Below, in pieces: positions 1 to 11,200 of a stretch of 64,000 nt of DNA. The stretch is from Flavobacterium sp. (GTDB lineage Bacteria > Bacteroidota > Bacteroidia > Flavobacteriales > Flavobacteriaceae). The stretch lies in the NCBI RefSeq assembly GCF_027533505.1, contig NZ_JAPZUB010000003.1, positions 1 to 64,000 on the forward strand, given 5' to 3'. Below the pieces are notes generated by a model. The model was not told the origin of the DNA. It saw only the letters and a program-made list of their open reading frames with translations, and did no database searches. The position numbers were made by a program, and so were the translations under genes. Position 1 is the first letter of the stretch. Each line of letters starts with the position of its first letter.

Positions 1-117
1 AAAACCAAAAACACACAAACAACTTTCATTCAACTATATAAAATAAAACAAAAAAAAAAAAAAAATAATATATAAAAAAAAAAATTCAAACAATATTATG
101 AAACAAAAAACTTAAAA
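1..117. other. AT-rich, G-free leader region
   Basis: The first 99 bases of the + strand contain no G and are dominated by A, with long A runs. I find no ORF of useful length, no tRNA and no clear promoter on either strand. It is probably intergenic DNA downstream of a gene that lies before the window. From conserved Flavobacterium gene order I would expect cytochrome oxidase subunit genes there, but this is inference. Confidence 0.4.
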
Positions 118-118
118 A

Positions 119-156
119 AAAACCGACTCAAGTTGTGAGACGGCTAGTTTTTTTAT
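119..156 (+). terminator. Likely intrinsic terminator of an upstream gene
   Basis: CCGaCTCA and TGAGaCGG form a stem with one internal A/A mismatch around a short loop (agttg). It is flanked by an A run on the left and a T7 run on the right (after CTAG). The T run fits a rightward gene ending before the window. It would also insulate the ruvB promoter 20 bp downstream. Confidence 0.5.
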
Positions 157-172
157 TCCTCCAAACTTGAGC

Positions 173-180
173 TATATTTG
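173..180 (+). promoter_or_regulatory. ruvB promoter -7 element (TATATTTG)
   Basis: TATATTTG is an exact match to the Bacteroidota -7 consensus TAnnTTTG. Only four bases (tgct) separate it from the ruvB ATG at 185, so the transcript probably begins at or within a base or two of the start codon. Confidence 0.65.
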
Positions 181-184
181 TGCT

Positions 185-1207
185 ATGAACGAAAACTTAG
201 ATCCCACCAATAAGGGCTACAACCCCGAAGAAATTGACCTCGAAAAGAAGTTACGCCCCCTTTCGTTTGACGATTTTACGGGTCAAGAGCAAGTACTCGA
301 GAATTTAAAAGTTTTCGTTAAAGCCGCCAATCTTCGCGATGAAGCCCTCGATCATACCCTTTTTCACGGCCCTCCAGGATTGGGGAAAACGACCCTAGCC
401 AATATTCTTGCCAACGAATTGGGGGTGGGAATAAAAATTACTTCAGGCCCCGTTCTCGATAAACCTGGGGATCTTGCAGGTTTGCTCACGAATCTAGAGG
501 AACGCGATGTGCTTTTTATCGACGAGATTCATCGGCTCAGTCCCGTAGTCGAAGAATATTTGTATTCGGCGATGGAAGATTTTAAAATCGATATCATGAT
601 TGAAACCGGTCCCAATGCGCGCTCGGTACAAATCAATCTGAATCCTTTTACCCTCGTAGGGGCAACCACACGTAGCGGACTCCTTACAGCTCCCATGCGG
701 GCGCGTTTCGGAATTCAATCGCGTTTGCATTATTATAATACCGAACTCTTAACCACTATTGTGCAACGCAGTGCCACCATTCTCGGCGTACCCATTGCTA
801 TGGAAGCGGCTATCGAAATCGCAGGAAGAAGCCGAGGAACCCCCCGTATTGCCAATGCACTCTTACGCCGTGTTCGCGATTTTGCCCAAATCAAAGGCAA
901 TGGAAAAATCGATATTGAAATCGCACGCTATTCGCTTCAAGCGCTCCATGTCGATGCGCACGGTTTGGACGAAATGGATAATAAGATTCTCACCACAATT
1001 ATCGATAAGTTCAAAGGGGGTCCTGTGGGTCTCTCTACCTTGGCCACCGCCGTTTCCGAAAATGGTGAAACCATCGAAGAAGTTTACGAACCATTTTTAA
1101 TCCAAGAGGGATTCATCATTCGCACGCCGCGGGGTCGCGAAGTCACCGAAAAGGCCTATCGCCATTTGGGCAAAATTAAAGGAACGTCACAGGGCGAATT
1201 GTTTTAG
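185..1207 (+). CDS. ruvB: Holliday junction branch migration DNA helicase RuvB
   Basis: RuvB is the AAA+ motor that, docked on RuvA, drives branch migration of Holliday junctions before RuvC cleavage. The 340-residue protein has Walker A GPPGLGKT at about 62-69, Walker B DEIH at 113-116, the GATTRSG sensor and MRARFG arginine-finger region near 165-180, and a C-terminal winged-helix domain ending TPRGREVT. The track begins six codons earlier at a TTG that lies inside the promoter -7 box, so ATG at 185 is preferred; it gives the normal family start. ruvA lies 3.5 kb downstream, separated by queG and maeB, rather than in a ruvAB operon. Confidence 0.97.
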   Translation: MNENLDPTNKGYNPEEIDLEKKLRPLSFDDFTGQEQVLENLKVFVKAANLRDEALDHTLFHGPPGLGKTTLANILANELGVGIKITSGPVLDKPGDLAGLLTNLEERDVLFIDEIHRLSPVVEEYLYSAMEDFKIDIMIETGPNARSVQINLNPFTLVGATTRSGLLTAPMRARFGIQSRLHYYNTELLTTIVQRSATILGVPIAMEAAIEIAGRSRGTPRIANALLRRVRDFAQIKGNGKIDIEIARYSLQALHVDAHGLDEMDNKILTTIIDKFKGGPVGLSTLATAVSENGETIEEVYEPFLIQEGFIIRTPRGREVTEKAYRHLGKIKGTSQGELF

Positions 1208-1318
1208 GGCATTCCCCCGAAAGCAACTCCCTGCGCCTATTCCCGTTTTCTCTCGGGGTCGGGCTTTCCGCAGTACGCGCCCTCCTCACGTCGGGCGGGT
1301 ACTTCGCTGCAATCCCTA
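1208..1318. repeat. GC-rich degenerate intergenic repeat, copy 1
   Basis: This 111-base gap is clearly richer in G+C than its surroundings, has no ORF and ends with CGCTGCAATCCCTAATGC. A second GC-rich gap before clpP ends with the similar GGGCTGCAATTCCCTAA. From memory, Flavobacterium genomes carry dispersed intergenic elements containing CGGGCTTTCCGC and ending GCTGCAATCCCTAACGC; this looks like a decayed member. It abuts the queG start codon. Confidence 0.5.
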
Positions 1319-1324
1319 ATGCAC

Positions 1325-2248
1325 ATGAACAACCAAAAACAACACTACAGTCAGTTTATAAAAGCCGAAGCCAAACGCCTTGGGTTTCTCTCTTGCGGTA
1401 TTGCCAAAGCCGGTTTTCTCGAAGCCGAAGCCCCTCGTTTGGAACGCTGGCTCCATAAAGGCTTTCACGGTGAAATGCAGTATATGGAAAACCATTTTGA
1501 TAAACGTCTAGATCCTAGGTTGCTTGTCGAGGATGCCAAAAGTGTCATTTCAGTGCTTCTCAATTATTTTCCCTCCGAAACGCAACAAGAGGATACGTAC
1601 AAGATTTCAAAATATGCCTACGGTAAAGACTATCATTACGTCATCAAAGACAAACTAAAAGCGCTTTTACACAGTATACAAACCGAAATCGGAGCCGTTA
1701 ACGGACGTGCCTTTGTCGATTCTGCTCCAGTCTTGGACAAAGCTTGGGCTGCCAAAAGTGGATTAGGATGGATCGGAAAAAACGCCAATCTTATTACCCA
1801 AAAAACGGGTTCTTATTATTTTGTAGCCGAACTCATCGTCGATCTTGAATTAGACTATGATCCGCCCACTACCGATCATTGTGGAACTTGCACCGCTTGT
1901 ATTGACGCTTGTCCCACCCAAGCTATCGTGGCTCCTTATGTGGTCGACGGCAGCAAGTGCATTTCGTATTTTACTATCGAACTCAAAAATCAATTGCCCG
2001 AAACCATGAAAGGCGCATGGAATGACTGGGTCTTCGGTTGTGATGTATGTCAAGAAGTGTGTCCTTGGAACCGTTTTGCAACGCCACATCAAGAACCCCA
2101 ATTTAATCCGCATCCCGATTTACTCTCTTTTTCCAAAAAGGATTGGGAAGAAATAACAGAAGATATTTTCAAAGAAGTTTTTCGCGATTCGGCAGTAAAA
2201 CGAACCCAATACCAAGGCTTAAAACGCAATATTGACTTCCTTAAATAA
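1325..2248 (+). CDS. queG: Epoxyqueuosine reductase QueG
   Basis: QueG is a cobalamin- and iron-sulfur-dependent reductase that converts epoxyqueuosine to queuosine in tRNA, the last step of queuosine synthesis. About 307 residues are present. Two ferredoxin-like cysteine clusters are visible, [12 protein letters not shown] near 187-198 and CDVCQEVCP near 240-248, together with the conserved GWIGKN segment. The track starts at ATG 1319, but that codon lies in the end of the GC-rich repeat, so the second ATG at 1325 ([10 protein letters not shown]) is more likely. No promoter was recognised in the gap, so it may be read with ruvB. Confidence 0.93.
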   Translation: MNNQKQHYSQFIKAEAKRLGFLSCGIAKAGFLEAEAPRLERWLHKGFHGEMQYMENHFDKRLDPRLLVEDAKSVISVLLNYFPSETQQEDTYKISKYAYGKDYHYVIKDKLKALLHSIQTEIGAVNGRAFVDSAPVLDKAWAAKSGLGWIGKNANLITQKTGSYYFVAELIVDLELDYDPPTTDHCGTCTACIDACPTQAIVAPYVVDGSKCISYFTIELKNQLPETMKGAWNDWVFGCDVCQEVCPWNRFATPHQEPQFNPHPDLLSFSKKDWEEITEDIFKEVFRDSAVKRTQYQGLKRNIDFLK

Positions 2249-2283
2249 ATCCTTCATTTGTTTCACGATTCCACGGATACTTT

Positions 2284-2291
2284 TACCTTTG
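2284..2291 (+). promoter_or_regulatory. maeB promoter -7 element (TACCTTTG)
   Basis: TACCTTTG matches TAnnTTTG exactly and lies 21 bases before the maeB ATG at 2313. Two ATGs between them (2294, 2297) are out of frame with maeB. Confidence 0.55.
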
Positions 2292-2312
2292 TCATGATGC
2301 AAATTGTGAAAA

Positions 2313-4613
2313 ATGGATAATCAATCGAGTAAACGCCGTGCGGCACTTTTATACCATGCCAAACCCACTCCAGGCAAAATAAAAATTGTTCCTACCAAAA
2401 AATACGCCACGCAAAGAGATTTGTCCCTGGCCTATTCCCCGGGGGTTGCCGAACCTTGTTTGGAAATCGCCAAAGACGTTAATAACGTATATAAATACAC
2501 GTCCAAAGGGAACTTAGTAGCGGTAATTTCCAACGGAACGGCGGTCTTAGGTTTGGGCGATATCGGCCCCGAGGCTTCCAAACCCGTGATGGAAGGAAAG
2601 GCCTTGTTGTTTAAAATTTTCGCAGACATCGATGTGTTTGACATTGAGGTGGATACTAAAGATGTAGATGCTTTTATCGAAACGGTAAAAAACATTGCCC
2701 CCACTTTTGGAGGAATCAACTTAGAGGATATTAAAGCCCCCGAGTCGTTTGAAATTGAGCGCCGTTTGGTGGAAGAGCTCAACATTCCCGTAATGCATGA
2801 CGACCAACACGGAACAGCCATCATATCTTCAGCCGCTCTTTTGAATGCCCTTGAATTGGCAGGTAAAAAAGTCAATAAAGTAAAGATTGTCGTTTCGGGA
2901 GCAGGTTCAGCCGCCTTAGCTTGTGCCAATTTGTATGTGCTTTTGGGCGTTAAACCCGAAAACATCATCATGTTTGATAAAGACGGGGTGCTGCATAAAG
3001 ACCGCGCCGATCTATCCGACTTACAGCGTCGCTATACTACCGCCAAACCTGGAACAACTATGGCGCAAGCCCTCAAAAATGCGGATGTGTTTTTGGGTCT
3101 TTCTGCAGGAAATATCTTGACGCCTGAAATGCTATTGGCGATGGCCAAGAATCCCATCGTTTTTGCGATGGCCAACCCTGTACCTGAAATCGATTATAAT
3201 GTAGCGATTGCCACCCGAAAAGATATTATTATGGCTACGGGTCGCTCGGATCATCCCAACCAAGTGAATAATGTTTTGGGATTCCCGTATATTTTTCGTG
3301 GCGCCTTAGATGTTCGCGCCACCAAAATTAACGAAGCCATGAAAATGGCCGCCGTAAAAGCCTTGGCTTGCTTGGCCAAAGAATTAGTGCCCGAGCAGGT
3401 AAATATTGCCTACGGGGAAACAAAATTGGCATTCGGACGCGACTATATCATTCCGAAACCTTTTGACCCGCGCCTAATTTCACGCGTTGCCCCCGCCGTA
3501 GCCAAAGCCGCTATGGAGTCGGGAGTAGCACAACAACCGATTACCGATTGGGAACGCTATGAAGAGGAATTGATGGAACGTATGGGTTCGGATAATAAAA
3601 TGGTGCGATTGCTCATCAACCGCGCAAAAACCGACCCCAAACGCATTGTGTTTGCTGAAGCCGATCAATTGGATGTACTCAAAGCGGCTCAAATTGTCTA
3701 TGAGGAAGGGATAGGAAAACCTATTTTACTGGGTCGGAAAGAAGATATTCTAGAGTTGAAAGAGGAAATCGGTTTTGACGCCGACATTCCTATTTTTGAT
3801 CCCAAAACCAAAGAGGAAGACGAGCGTCGTATGCGGTATGCTGAAATCTTTTGGAAAGAACGTCAACGCCGCGGCATCTCTTTGCTGGATGCACAAAAAT
3901 GGATGCGCGAACGCAACTATTTTGCCGCCATGATGGTTAATGAAGGCGATGCTGATGCCATGGTTTCGGGGTACTCTCGAAGTTATCCCTCGGTGGTTCG
4001 CCCCTTAATGCAATTGATCGGAAAAGCGCCCGGGATTTCGTTGATTGCTACTACCAATATGATGATGACAAATAGGGGCCCCATGTTCTTATCAGACACA
4101 GCCATCAATCCAGACCCATCTGCCGATGATTTGGCCAAGATTGCTTTAATGACCGCCAAAACGGTTCGTATGTTTGGAATGGAACCCGTGATTGCCATGG
4201 TTTCGTTTTCCAATTTCGGCTCATCTACCCATGAAAGTGCGCAAAAAGTGCGTGATGCGGTTGCTTATTTGCATAAATACTATCCCGATTTGATTGTCGA
4301 TGGGGAGATTCAAACCGATTTTGCGTTGAATCCCGACATGTTGAAAGCGAAATTCCCATTTTCAAAATTGGCAGGCAAAAAAGTCAATACCATGATTTTT
4401 CCCAATCTAGAGTCGGCCAATATTACGTATAAATTACTGAAAGAACTTTACAAAGTTGATTCGGTAGGCCCCATTATGTTGGGGATGGACAAACCGGCAC
4501 ATATTTTTCAACTAGGGGCCAGCGTAGAGGAAATGGTAAATATGGCTGCTGTAGCGGTGGTTGATGCCCAAGAAAAACACAAACGGCTCCGCGATATGGT
4601 GATAAAAAAGTAA
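2313..4613 (+). CDS. maeB: NADP-dependent malic enzyme (malic enzyme-phosphotransacetylase-like fusion)
   Basis: Oxidative decarboxylation of malate to pyruvate with NADP. The 766-residue protein has the MaeB layout: an N-terminal malic enzyme domain (about 1-410; LAYSPGVAEPC, DIGPEASKPVMEGKA, DDQHGTAI, and a VVSGAGSAAL nucleotide-binding motif) followed by a phosphotransacetylase-like domain (about 425-760; MVSGYSRSY, LIATTNMMM, MIFPNLESAN). In characterised MaeB proteins the second domain is regulatory, binding acetyl-CoA or related metabolites, rather than catalytic. Size and domain order are normal. It has its own promoter and is followed by the ruvA promoter. Confidence 0.96.
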   Translation: MDNQSSKRRAALLYHAKPTPGKIKIVPTKKYATQRDLSLAYSPGVAEPCLEIAKDVNNVYKYTSKGNLVAVISNGTAVLGLGDIGPEASKPVMEGKALLFKIFADIDVFDIEVDTKDVDAFIETVKNIAPTFGGINLEDIKAPESFEIERRLVEELNIPVMHDDQHGTAIISSAALLNALELAGKKVNKVKIVVSGAGSAALACANLYVLLGVKPENIIMFDKDGVLHKDRADLSDLQRRYTTAKPGTTMAQALKNADVFLGLSAGNILTPEMLLAMAKNPIVFAMANPVPEIDYNVAIATRKDIIMATGRSDHPNQVNNVLGFPYIFRGALDVRATKINEAMKMAAVKALACLAKELVPEQVNIAYGETKLAFGRDYIIPKPFDPRLISRVAPAVAKAAMESGVAQQPITDWERYEEELMERMGSDNKMVRLLINRAKTDPKRIVFAEADQLDVLKAAQIVYEEGIGKPILLGRKEDILELKEEIGFDADIPIFDPKTKEEDERRMRYAEIFWKERQRRGISLLDAQKWMRERNYFAAMMVNEGDADAMVSGYSRSYPSVVRPLMQLIGKAPGISLIATTNMMMTNRGPMFLSDTAINPDPSADDLAKIALMTAKTVRMFGMEPVIAMVSFSNFGSSTHESAQKVRDAVAYLHKYYPDLIVDGEIQTDFALNPDMLKAKFPFSKLAGKKVNTMIFPNLESANITYKLLKELYKVDSVGPIMLGMDKPAHIFQLGASVEEMVNMAAVAVVDAQEKHKRLRDMVIKK

Positions 4614-4652
4614 GGTTCTTGTTTAGAAAAGTCCCTAATTGTTAATTTTTTC

Positions 4653-4660
4653 TATATTTG
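4653..4660 (+). promoter_or_regulatory. ruvA-sprA promoter -7 element (TATATTTG)
   Basis: Exact TAnnTTTG match 16 bases before the ruvA ATG at 4677. Because sprA begins three bases after ruvA stops, this promoter probably drives both. Confidence 0.6.
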
Positions 4661-4676
4661 GACATACGATTTTAAG

Positions 4677-5258
4677 ATGATAGCACATATTCACGGAAAA
4701 TTAGTTGAAAAAAATCCTACCGAAGTGGTGATTGATTGCCAAGGGGTAGGCTATCACATCCATATTTCGTTACACACCTATGCGTTGTTGCCGCAATCCG
4801 AGTCGGTGAAGTTATTTACCTACTTGCTCATCAAAGAGGATGCGCATCAACTGTTCGGGTTTATGGAAAAATCAGAGCGCGAGTTGTTTAAATTGTTGTT
4901 GTCCGTATCGGGAATCGGTGCTGGAATTGCGCGAACGATGCTCTCTTCATTAGATCCAAAACAAATTATTGCAGCCATCGGCAACGGTGATGTGGGAACT
5001 ATTCAATCCATCAAAGGTATTGGGGCCAAAACAGCCCAACGGGTAATCCTTGATTTGCGCGATAAAGTGTTAAAAATCCATGATATCGGGGAAGTTTCGC
5101 CCATTTCATACAATACAAATCGGGATGAGGCGTTATCTGCTTTGGAGGTTTTGGGCTTTGTTCGTAAGAATGCCGAAAAAGTAGTGGATAAAATCATGAA
5201 AGAACAGCCCGATGCCAACCTAGAAACCATAATCAAACAAGCATTAAAAAACCTATAA
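4677..5258 (+). CDS. ruvA: Holliday junction branch migration protein RuvA
   Basis: RuvA forms the tetramer that holds the Holliday junction and recruits RuvB. The 193-residue protein has the N-terminal OB-fold (MIAHIHGKLVEKNP), two helix-hairpin-helix motifs (LSVSGIGAGIARTML and IKGIGAKTAQRVI) near 72-125, and the C-terminal RuvB-contact domain (DEALSALEVLGF). Length is normal. sprA follows after a 3-base gap, which suggests co-transcription. The ruvA-sprA adjacency also occurs in Flavobacterium johnsoniae. Confidence 0.97.
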   Translation: MIAHIHGKLVEKNPTEVVIDCQGVGYHIHISLHTYALLPQSESVKLFTYLLIKEDAHQLFGFMEKSERELFKLLLSVSGIGAGIARTMLSSLDPKQIIAAIGNGDVGTIQSIKGIGAKTAQRVILDLRDKVLKIHDIGEVSPISYNTNRDEALSALEVLGFVRKNAEKVVDKIMKEQPDANLETIIKQALKNL

Positions 5259-5261
5259 CTG

Positions 5262-8200
5262 TTGAAAACAAACAGCCGGAATAAATCATTATTACGAATA
5301 CTTTGTTTTCTTTTTGTGTTTTTTGCCTTTTCAACACAGGCCCAAACAACAGAAGAGGAAGACGACGAAAAAGCGAGAGATACCATTAAAGGATACAACA
5401 CCGGAGCCATTAAATTAAATGACCCGAAAAGTGTTGTAGAAGCCTATACCTATGACCCTACCATAGATCGATACGTTTTGACCAAAACCTTTGAAGGGTT
5501 TAACATCAATTATCCGATGTTTTTAACCCCTAAAGAGTACGATGCCTTGGTATTACGGGAATCGATGCGGGCTTATTTTCAAAAGAAGTCCAATGCTGCT
5601 GAAGGAAAAGGAACAGAACAAGACAAGAAAGACTTGCTCCCGCGGTATTACGTAAATTCCAGCTTTTTTGAAACCCTTTTTGGAAGTAACACCATCGATA
5701 TCAAGCCCACTGGATCGGTAGAAGTTGATCTAGGGGTGCGTCATACCAAGCAAGATAACCCCGCTTTTTCACCGCGGAACCGTGCCACAACTACATTCGA
5801 TTTCAATCAGCGCATCAGTATGAGTTTGATGGGAAAAGTAGGAACGCGTTTAAATGTAAATGTCAATTACGACACCCAATCTACTTTTAATTTCCAGAAT
5901 TTAATCAAGTTGGAATACACGCCAACCGAAGACGATATCATTCAGAAGATTGAAGTCGGTAACGTTAGTATGCCTTTAAACAATACGCTAATTCGTGGAG
6001 CGCAGAGTTTGTTTGGGGTTCGTGCCCAACTGCAATTTGGAAGAACAACCGTAACAGGGGTGTTTTCAGAGCAAAAGTCGCAAACCCGAACCGTAACCTC
6101 ACAAGGAGGCGGGACGATTCAGAATTTTGAACTTTTCGCACAAGAATACGATAACGATCGTCACTTCTTCTTATCGCAATATTTCAAAAATCGCTACGAT
6201 TTTGCTTTACGAAATTATCCCTTTATTGACAGCCGGGTACAAATTACCCGTATTGAAGTTTGGGTAACCAACCGTCAAAACCGAATCAACACTACCAACA
6301 ACAACCAACGAAACGTAATCGCTTTACAAGATTTAGGGGAGTCTCGATTGACCGACACGTATAGCAATACGCCACTGAATGATAACCAAGTAGTGGCCGT
6401 CGATCCGATTGAAATCACCAATGGATTTTTTCTAACCCCAATTGATAGTCCTTCCGACAACTCCAACAACCGGTATGATCCCGCTTTAATTGGAACAACC
6501 GGATTGCTTAATCAAGGTATTCGTGAAATTTTTACTGCCGGCAATGGATTCAACAACGTAAATCCAGTAAACGAAGGGACCGATTATGCCAAGTTGGAAA
6601 ATGCACGAAAATTAAATCCCTCCGAGTATACTTTTCACCCCCAATTGGGATATATCTCTTTGCAACAACGCTTGGCCAATGACGAAGTTTTAGCCGTTGC
6701 TTTCCAGTATACCGTGGGTGGTCAAGTATATCAAGTAGGGGAGTTTGGAACCGATGGCGTTGAAGCAACGCAAGTTGATACCGGAGGAATTCCCGCGACA
6801 CAATCGTTGATCGTAAAAATGTTGAAAAGTACGCTAACGTTTGTCGATAAGCCGATTTGGGGCTTGATGATGAAAAATATTTATCAAATTCCCGGGGGGT
6901 TCCAGTTGCAAAAAGAGGATTTTAAATTCAATATTCTTTACACAGATCCTTCGCCTTTAAATTATATCGTAGAGGCTAGCCCCACAAGTCCACTGCCCAA
7001 CGACGTTCGCGAAACGCCTTTACTTCGCGTTTTCTCTATGGACCAATTGAATTTTGCCAACGACCCACAAACAGGCGGGGATGGTTTTTTTGATTTTGTT
7101 CCCGGACTTACCATTGACCAGCAAAACGGCCGAATTATTTTTACTAAAATCGAACCTTTTGGACGTTATTTATTTGAAAAATTACGAACTGCACCTGGGT
7201 CATCGGAAAACTATCTAGGCGACCCAACCTCTTTGGCAGATTTTAACCCCAACCAAGCGAAATACGTATTCCGAACTTTATATACAAGTACACAAGCCGC
7301 AGCGTTGCAAGACAGTGAAAAGAATAAATTTCAATTGCGCGGTCGATTTAAATCTTCGGGAGGAGAAGGGATTCCCATCGGAGCGTTCAACGTTCCGCAA
7401 GGATCGGTTATCGTTACGGCGGGAGGAAGACGTTTGGTTGAAGGGGTCGATTTTACCGTAAATTACCAAGCGGGACGTGTTCAAATTTTAGATCCCTCCC
7501 TACAAGCATCCAATACACCTATTGAAGTTTCGGTTGAGAACAATTCTGTCTTTGGCCAGCAAACACGTCGCTTTATGGGGATTAATGTTGAGCATAAATT
7601 TTCACCCAAAGCCTTAGTGGGCGCCACGTTTTTGAAAATGACGGAGCGTCCGTTCACCCAAAAATCCAATTACGGTCAGGAATCTGTTAACAACAGTATG
7701 TTTGGGTTGAACACGAGTTTGTCTTCGGAAGTTCCATTCTTAACTCGTTTAGTGAATAAATTGCCCAATGTGGACACGGATGTTCCTTCAAACGTGTCGT
7801 TCCGTGGGGAAGTTGCTTTCTTAAAGCCCGATGCGCCTATTGGTGACCGGTTTAATGGTGAATCGACTTTGTACGTAGACGATTTTGAAGGATCACAAAC
7901 CAATATTGATTTACGTTCCCCATTGTCGTGGTTTATAGCCTCTACACCAGAACGCCCTGCAACCGGAAATGTGGATTATCCTGATTTTAATGGAACACAA
8001 AATTCGATAGATTACGGATTTAAACGCGCCAAAATTGCATGGTATACCATTGATCCTGTATTTTACACGCAACGTCCTTCGGGTGTTTCCCAAGATGATT
8101 TATCGCTCAACAGCACGCGTCGTATTTTCAGTTCAGAGCTATTTCCGCAAACGGTTATCGCACAAGGACAATCGCAAGTGGTGAATACCTTGGATTTAAC

Positions 8201-11200
8201 CTATTTTCCTCAAGAACGCGGTCCCTATAATTTCAATCCAGCAGCGCAAGCAGATGGAACATTGCCTAATCCCGATACCAATTATGGGGGAATCATGCGA
8301 GCGTTGAATTCAACCAATTTTGAACAAACCAATGTCGAATATATCCAGTTTTGGATGATGGATCCCTATTTTGATCCGACCAATCCTGGGGCGGCTTCCG
8401 ATCCTTCTAATGTGGGTCAGATTTATTTCAACCTCGGTGAGATTTCTGAAGATATCCTCAAAGACGGGCGTAAGTTTTATGAAAATGGTTTAGGGCCTGG
8501 GCAAATTACCACCAGTAATTATTGGGGAAATATTCCGGCCTCGCAATCTTTGATTTATGCTTTTGATACTGATACGGCCAACCGTAATGTGCAAGACGTA
8601 GGATTGGATGGGCTTAGCGATAATGAAGAGGCGGCCAAGTTCCCTGGATTTGCCTCATTCCCCGATCCGGCGGCAGACAATTACAATTTTTATTTAAATG
8701 CCAATGGAGGTGTTTTGGATCGCTATAAAAATTACAATAACGTTCAAGCCAACTCTCCCGTAGATGTTACCGACACCAATCGAGGTTCGACCACTATTCC
8801 TGATGTAGAAGATGTCAATCGGGATAATACCATGAATACGATCAATGCGTATTATGAGTATAAAATTAATATCAGTCCAAGTGCGCTTTCAAATGTTGGA
8901 GCCAACTTTATTACAGATATTCGTGAAACACAGGTAACTGCTGCCAACGGAAATACAGTTCAAGCCCGTTGGATTCAGTTTAAAATACCCGTTACTGCAC
9001 CTGCCAATACCATTGGAAGTATTTCTGATTTCCGTTCTATTCGTTTCATGCGAATTTTCATGACCAAATTTAACCAACCAGTTACCATTCGTTTTGGGAC
9101 ATTGGATTTGGTTCGAGGCGAATGGCGACGTTTTGAAAACACTCTTGATCCTGTCGATACAGATGTCACTGATGATGGAACCAATTTTGAGGTTCAAGCC
9201 TTAAACGTTCAAGAAAACGGTTCGCGTAATCCTATTAATTACGTTACTCCTCCGGGTGTTCAGCTAGAACAGTTGATGCAAAACAACACCTTGATTCCTC
9301 AAAATGAACAATCGTTGGCATTACGCGCTAGTGGCTTAGGTTTGGAGCCTGGCGATGCTCGTGGGGTGTTTAAAAACGTCAGTGTCGACATGCGACAGTT
9401 CAAAAAAATCAAAATGTTCTTGCACGCTGAAGCGCTTCCTGACGAGCCAAGTTCAATTGAAGATAATGAGCTTGTGGGTTTCATTCGCTTTGGAAACGAT
9501 GCGTCAGAAAACTTTTATCAGATAGAACTTCCGTTAAAAAAATCGCAATTCAACGTTAATAATCCCGATGCGGTATGGCCCGAAGCCAACCAAATTGACG
9601 TATCGCTGAAGTTGTTGACCCAATTAAAAGTGTTGGCCTTGAGTCATATCTATACTTCGCCTGGAGAAATTTATTTTAAAAATGAAGATGAACTCGACAA
9701 TTCCTTGGTTGGCAAAGTCAATAAGGCCCGTTTGGGTATTCGAGGGAATCCTAATTTTGGTTTGATTCGGGTTTTAATGGTGGGAATTAAAAACAATACC
9801 CACATCCTGAACACTGTTGAACACCCACTCAATCCGAGAAGGATAAAGGGAGAGGCGTGGTTCAATGAGTTGCGTATTGCCGATATGGACAATAAAGGCG
9901 GTATGGCTGCTGTAGCCAATTTGGATGCGAATTTGGCCGACTTTGCAAATATTTCAGCGACTGGACGCATGAGCACCATTGGTTTTGGTTCGATTGATCA
10001 AGGTCCTAATGAACGTAGTCGTGAGGAGATATTGCAGTACAATATTGTGACCAATATGAGTTTGGGGAAATTGTTGCCCAAGAAATGGAACATGAATGTG
10101 CCTTTTAATTATTCTGTTGGGGAAGAGATTATTACACCTAAATACGATCCATTCTTCCAAGATATCGAGTTGCAACAATTGATTGACAACACTCAAGATG
10201 AGGCGCAAAAACGCAATTTCCGCAACCGAGCGATTGACTATACCAAGCGTAAAAGCATCAATTTTATTGGGGTTAAAAAAGACCGTGGAGAAAAACAAAA
10301 ACCACGTTTTTATGACATCGAAAACGTGACGGTTTCCTACTCGTACAATCAGGTGGATCGCAACAATTATGAGCTGGAAAACTTCCAAGATCAACAAGTA
10401 AATACCGCAGTGGATTATACGTTTGCCTTTCAAAACAAACCCGTGGAGCCTTTCAAAAAAGTAAAGGCTTTCCAAAAAAGCAGTTATTGGAAATTGTTGA
10501 GTGATTTTAACTTCAACTTTTTACCTTCTAATATTTCTTTTAGTACCAACATTAACCGTCAGTTGAATCGTCAGCAATTCCGCTTGGTTGATGTAGAAGG
10601 AGTAGGGTTGCAAACCTTATTTCAAAGAAATTATTTGTTCAATTACCAGTACGGATTCAATTACAATTTGACCAAGTCATTAAAGTTGAACTTTAATGCG
10701 ACGAGCAATAACTTGGTCCGTAATTTTATGGATGAGAATAATGTACCCGACAATACGTATACGCTTTGGACGGACTTTTGGAATCCGGGATTGCCGAATA
10801 CCCACAATCAACAGTTGACTATCAATTACGAAGTGCCGTTGAATAAAATTCCGTTCCTGGCCTTTATCAAACCAACGTATACATACAACGGTACATTCAC
10901 CTGGCAACGTTCTTCCATCGCATTATCTTCGTACACCGATGCCAATGGAGAGGTGTTTAATTTAGGGAATACCATTCAAAATTCTGGATCACACAAGTTG
11001 AATACGGCTTTCAATATGGATGCCTTGTATAAATACATTGGGTTAACCAAGACCAAAAAGAATACCAAGACCACGCAAACAGGTCCCCCAAAACCAGGGC
11101 AAAAAATTACAAACACCGCTGTAGCTCCACAATCGGAGCGCAGTCCTTTTGTAGAGGGGTTAATCGGTATTTTAACCAGTGTAAAAAATATTCAAATCAA

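Noticed and set aside
9954-10475. 173-codon minus-strand ORF inside sprA, and the other antisense ORFs across 6.2-12.2 kb
   Set aside because: They lie opposite a clearly coding frame, show no domain or signal features and are explained by the codon pattern of sprA.
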